A DNA stretch of 8,322 nt from an uncultured Chitinophagaceae bacterium (GTDB lineage Bacteria; Bacteroidota; Bacteroidia; Chitinophagales; Chitinophagaceae), in contig CAMLEM010000058.1 in the NCBI GenBank assembly GCA_946479005.1, positions 1-8,322 of the forward strand, read 5' to 3'. How positions within the stretch are numbered: the first letter of the stretch is position 1; the number at the start of each line of letters is the position of its first letter. The notes under the pieces were generated by a model. It was not told where the DNA came from. It saw only the letters and a program-made list of their open reading frames with translations, and searched no databases. The translations under genes and the position numbers were made by a program. This document shows, in pieces, positions 6,820 through 8,322 of this stretch.

Positions 6820-8322
6820 ATGAGAAAGATCCTTCTTGTTTTAGTGGCCACCTTCATCGCAGCATCTGCGGATGCACAGCGGAACGGGAGCGTGCAGGGA
6901 ACAACCTTTGACACACTCAGCAAACAGGCGGTAGCCGGAGCCACCATTACCGTACTGGACAGAAAAGATTCCTCGCTGGTGTCCTTTACTATGACGGATA
7001 ATACAGGGCATTTTGAACTGCGCGGGATTCCCAATGGAGATTATCGGCTTCTCGTTACGCACACGGCCTATCATAATTCCAATAGATTCTTTTCCATTTC
7101 TGATTCTTCCAGGCAGCTTAGCCTGGGAAATATCGTAATGAATGACAAGGTGAAGGTATTGGAAGAAGTGGTGGTCGCCAATGAAGCGCCACCGGTAACA
7201 ATGATCAACGATACGATCCAGTATAATGCCGGCTCTTTCAAAGTGGCTCCAAATTCGAGCGTGGAGCAATTGTTGAAGAAGCTTCCCGGGGTCAAGGTGG
7301 AAAAGGACGGGACAGTGAAGGCGCAGGGAGAAACGGTAAATAAGATACTGGTAGACGGGAAAGAATTTTTCGGAAACGACCCGAAAGTGGCCACTCGGAA
7401 TCTACCCGCTGATGCGGTGGACAAGGTCCAGGTGTATGACAAGCAGAGCGACCAGGCCAGCCTGACCGGTTTCGAAGATGGTGAATCTGAGAAAACGATC
7501 AACCTGAAACTCAAGAAGGACAAGAAGAAAGGTGTATTTGGAAAGGTGAACGTGGGGGTAGGGAATGATGATCGCTATGCCGGTAAGTTCAATGTAAATT
7601 CCTTTAAAGGGGCCCGCCAGTTCTCTGCGATCGGGATGGGGAACAATATCAATGCGGAAGGGTTTTCATTTATGGATATTCTGAACTTCACCGGTGAACT
7701 GGCAAGAATGCAGCGGGGGATGAGTGGGGGAAACATCAGCATTAATATGAGTGCCGAAGAAGCCCAGGCTCTTGGTATGAACCCCGGTGGCAGGAACAAT
7801 GGCATCAACACGGCCTGGGGAGGTGGTATGAATTATAACAACATAATCGGCAATAAACTCGACCTGCAGAGCAATTATTTTTATAACCGGTTTGATCCAC
7901 AGAAGCAAATTGATGTAGAAAGGCAATACCTGCTCCCGGATTCCACCTATTATAGCAGTGAATCATCGAAAACGAACAACCTGAGCAACAGCCACCGGCT
8001 GAACCTGAATCTCCTTTACCAGGTGGATTCGATGAATTCCATACGCTGGATCCCTTCATTCAGCCTGCAATCAGCTAACAACCGGTCGAACGCGAACTAT
8101 CAAACACTTTCGGGAGCGCGAAAGCTGGCTAACCAGGGTTTCAGAACATCTGAATCAGGGAATGAGGGTTTTAATTTCCGTAATGAGCTGAGCTGGAGGA
8201 AGAAATTTGCAAGGAAAGGGCGTACATTCTCTCTAAGTCTTAATACCAGTTTCAATGAGAGCGAGGGAGCCGGGAGCCTCTATTCAGTAAATGATTTTTA
8301 TAATACTGCCGGGCAGCTCGAT
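6820..8322 (+). CDS. TonB-dependent-receptor-like outer-membrane beta-barrel protein, paralogue of the 2894-5770 gene, 3'-truncated by the window edge
   Basis: The frame from the ATG at 6820 stays open for 501 codons to the right edge. A signal peptide (MRKILLVLVATFIAASADA) ends at residue 19 and is followed by Gln. Residues about 22-105 form a carboxypeptidase-regulatory-like domain with GDYRLLVTHTAY. A plug-like domain follows with [16 protein letters not shown] and [11 protein letters not shown] (178-188), then the start of the beta-barrel. Relative to the gene at 2894 the plug motif is offset by one residue, and 35 of 45 residues are identical from LLKKLPGV to the conserved Asn-Leu after the FFGNDP motif. 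The Gly/Met-rich segment of the paralogue is replaced here by a different loop (about 292-340, with MSAEEAQALGMNPGG). By family it is an outer-membrane protein of the TonB-dependent superfamily; its substrate is unknown. About 450 further residues are expected outside the window if its length matches the paralogue. Confidence 0.92.
   Translation, partial: MRKILLVLVATFIAASADAQRNGSVQGTTFDTLSKQAVAGATITVLDRKDSSLVSFTMTDNTGHFELRGIPNGDYRLLVTHTAYHNSNRFFSISDSSRQLSLGNIVMNDKVKVLEEVVVANEAPPVTMINDTIQYNAGSFKVAPNSSVEQLLKKLPGVKVEKDGTVKAQGETVNKILVDGKEFFGNDPKVATRNLPADAVDKVQVYDKQSDQASLTGFEDGESEKTINLKLKKDKKKGVFGKVNVGVGNDDRYAGKFNVNSFKGARQFSAIGMGNNINAEGFSFMDILNFTGELARMQRGMSGGNISINMSAEEAQALGMNPGGRNNGINTAWGGGMNYNNIIGNKLDLQSNYFYNRFDPQKQIDVERQYLLPDSTYYSSESSKTNNLSNSHRLNLNLLYQVDSMNSIRWIPSFSLQSANNRSNANYQTLSGARKLANQGFRTSESGNEGFNFRNELSWRKKFARKGRTFSLSLNTSFNESEGAGSLYSVNDFYNTAGQLD

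Noticed and set aside
7071..7523. 150-codon - strand ORF inside the second receptor gene
   Set aside because: It is antisense to the conserved plug-coding region, whose frame is clearly constrained ([11 protein letters not shown]). Its Ser/Phe/Leu-rich product is typical of a shadow ORF.
1..8322. CRISPR arrays, tRNA or rRNA genes, insertion sequences
   Set aside because: I saw no regularly spaced direct repeats, no tRNA-like cloverleaf or rRNA stretch in the short intergenic regions, and no transposase or terminal inverted repeats.

Overview
The window comes from a Bacteroidota chromosome, most likely a Chitinophagaceae-like member of the Chitinophagales. Supporting signs are two large outer-membrane proteins with an N-terminal carboxypeptidase-regulatory-like domain, a plug and a beta-barrel; start codons without a clear Shine-Dalgarno sequence; TAnnTTTG-like promoter elements; and signal peptides whose predicted cleavage sites are all followed by glutamine. 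The genus assignment is an inference from family resemblance, not a search result.

Layout. Positions 1-2825 (+) hold the 3' part of a SNF2/SWI2-family ATPase gene that enters from outside the window. After 68 bp comes a complete gene for a 958-residue TonB-dependent-receptor-like outer-membrane protein (2894-5770, +). The next 381 bp (5771-6151) contain no gene on the + strand. On the - strand they hold a 54-codon small ORF (6047 down to 5883) followed by a good intrinsic terminator (5857 down to 5831), so this looks like a small gene pointing against its neighbours. A 195-residue exported protein of unknown family follows at 6152-6739 (+). A second receptor-like gene, paralogous to the first, starts at 6820 and runs off the right edge with 501 codons visible.

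How the genes may work together. The two receptor-like proteins share the same domain order and near-identical spacing, with a highly conserved plug core. Neither has a SusD-like lipoprotein partner in view, so they look like the SusD-independent outer-membrane beta-barrel family rather than SusC. The exported 195-residue protein lies between them and could be a periplasmic or surface accessory, but only position supports that. The SNF2 ATPase is a cytoplasmic DNA-dependent translocase with no evident functional link to the envelope genes. The least explained parts are the antisense-oriented small gene with its own terminator and the unrecognised exported protein.
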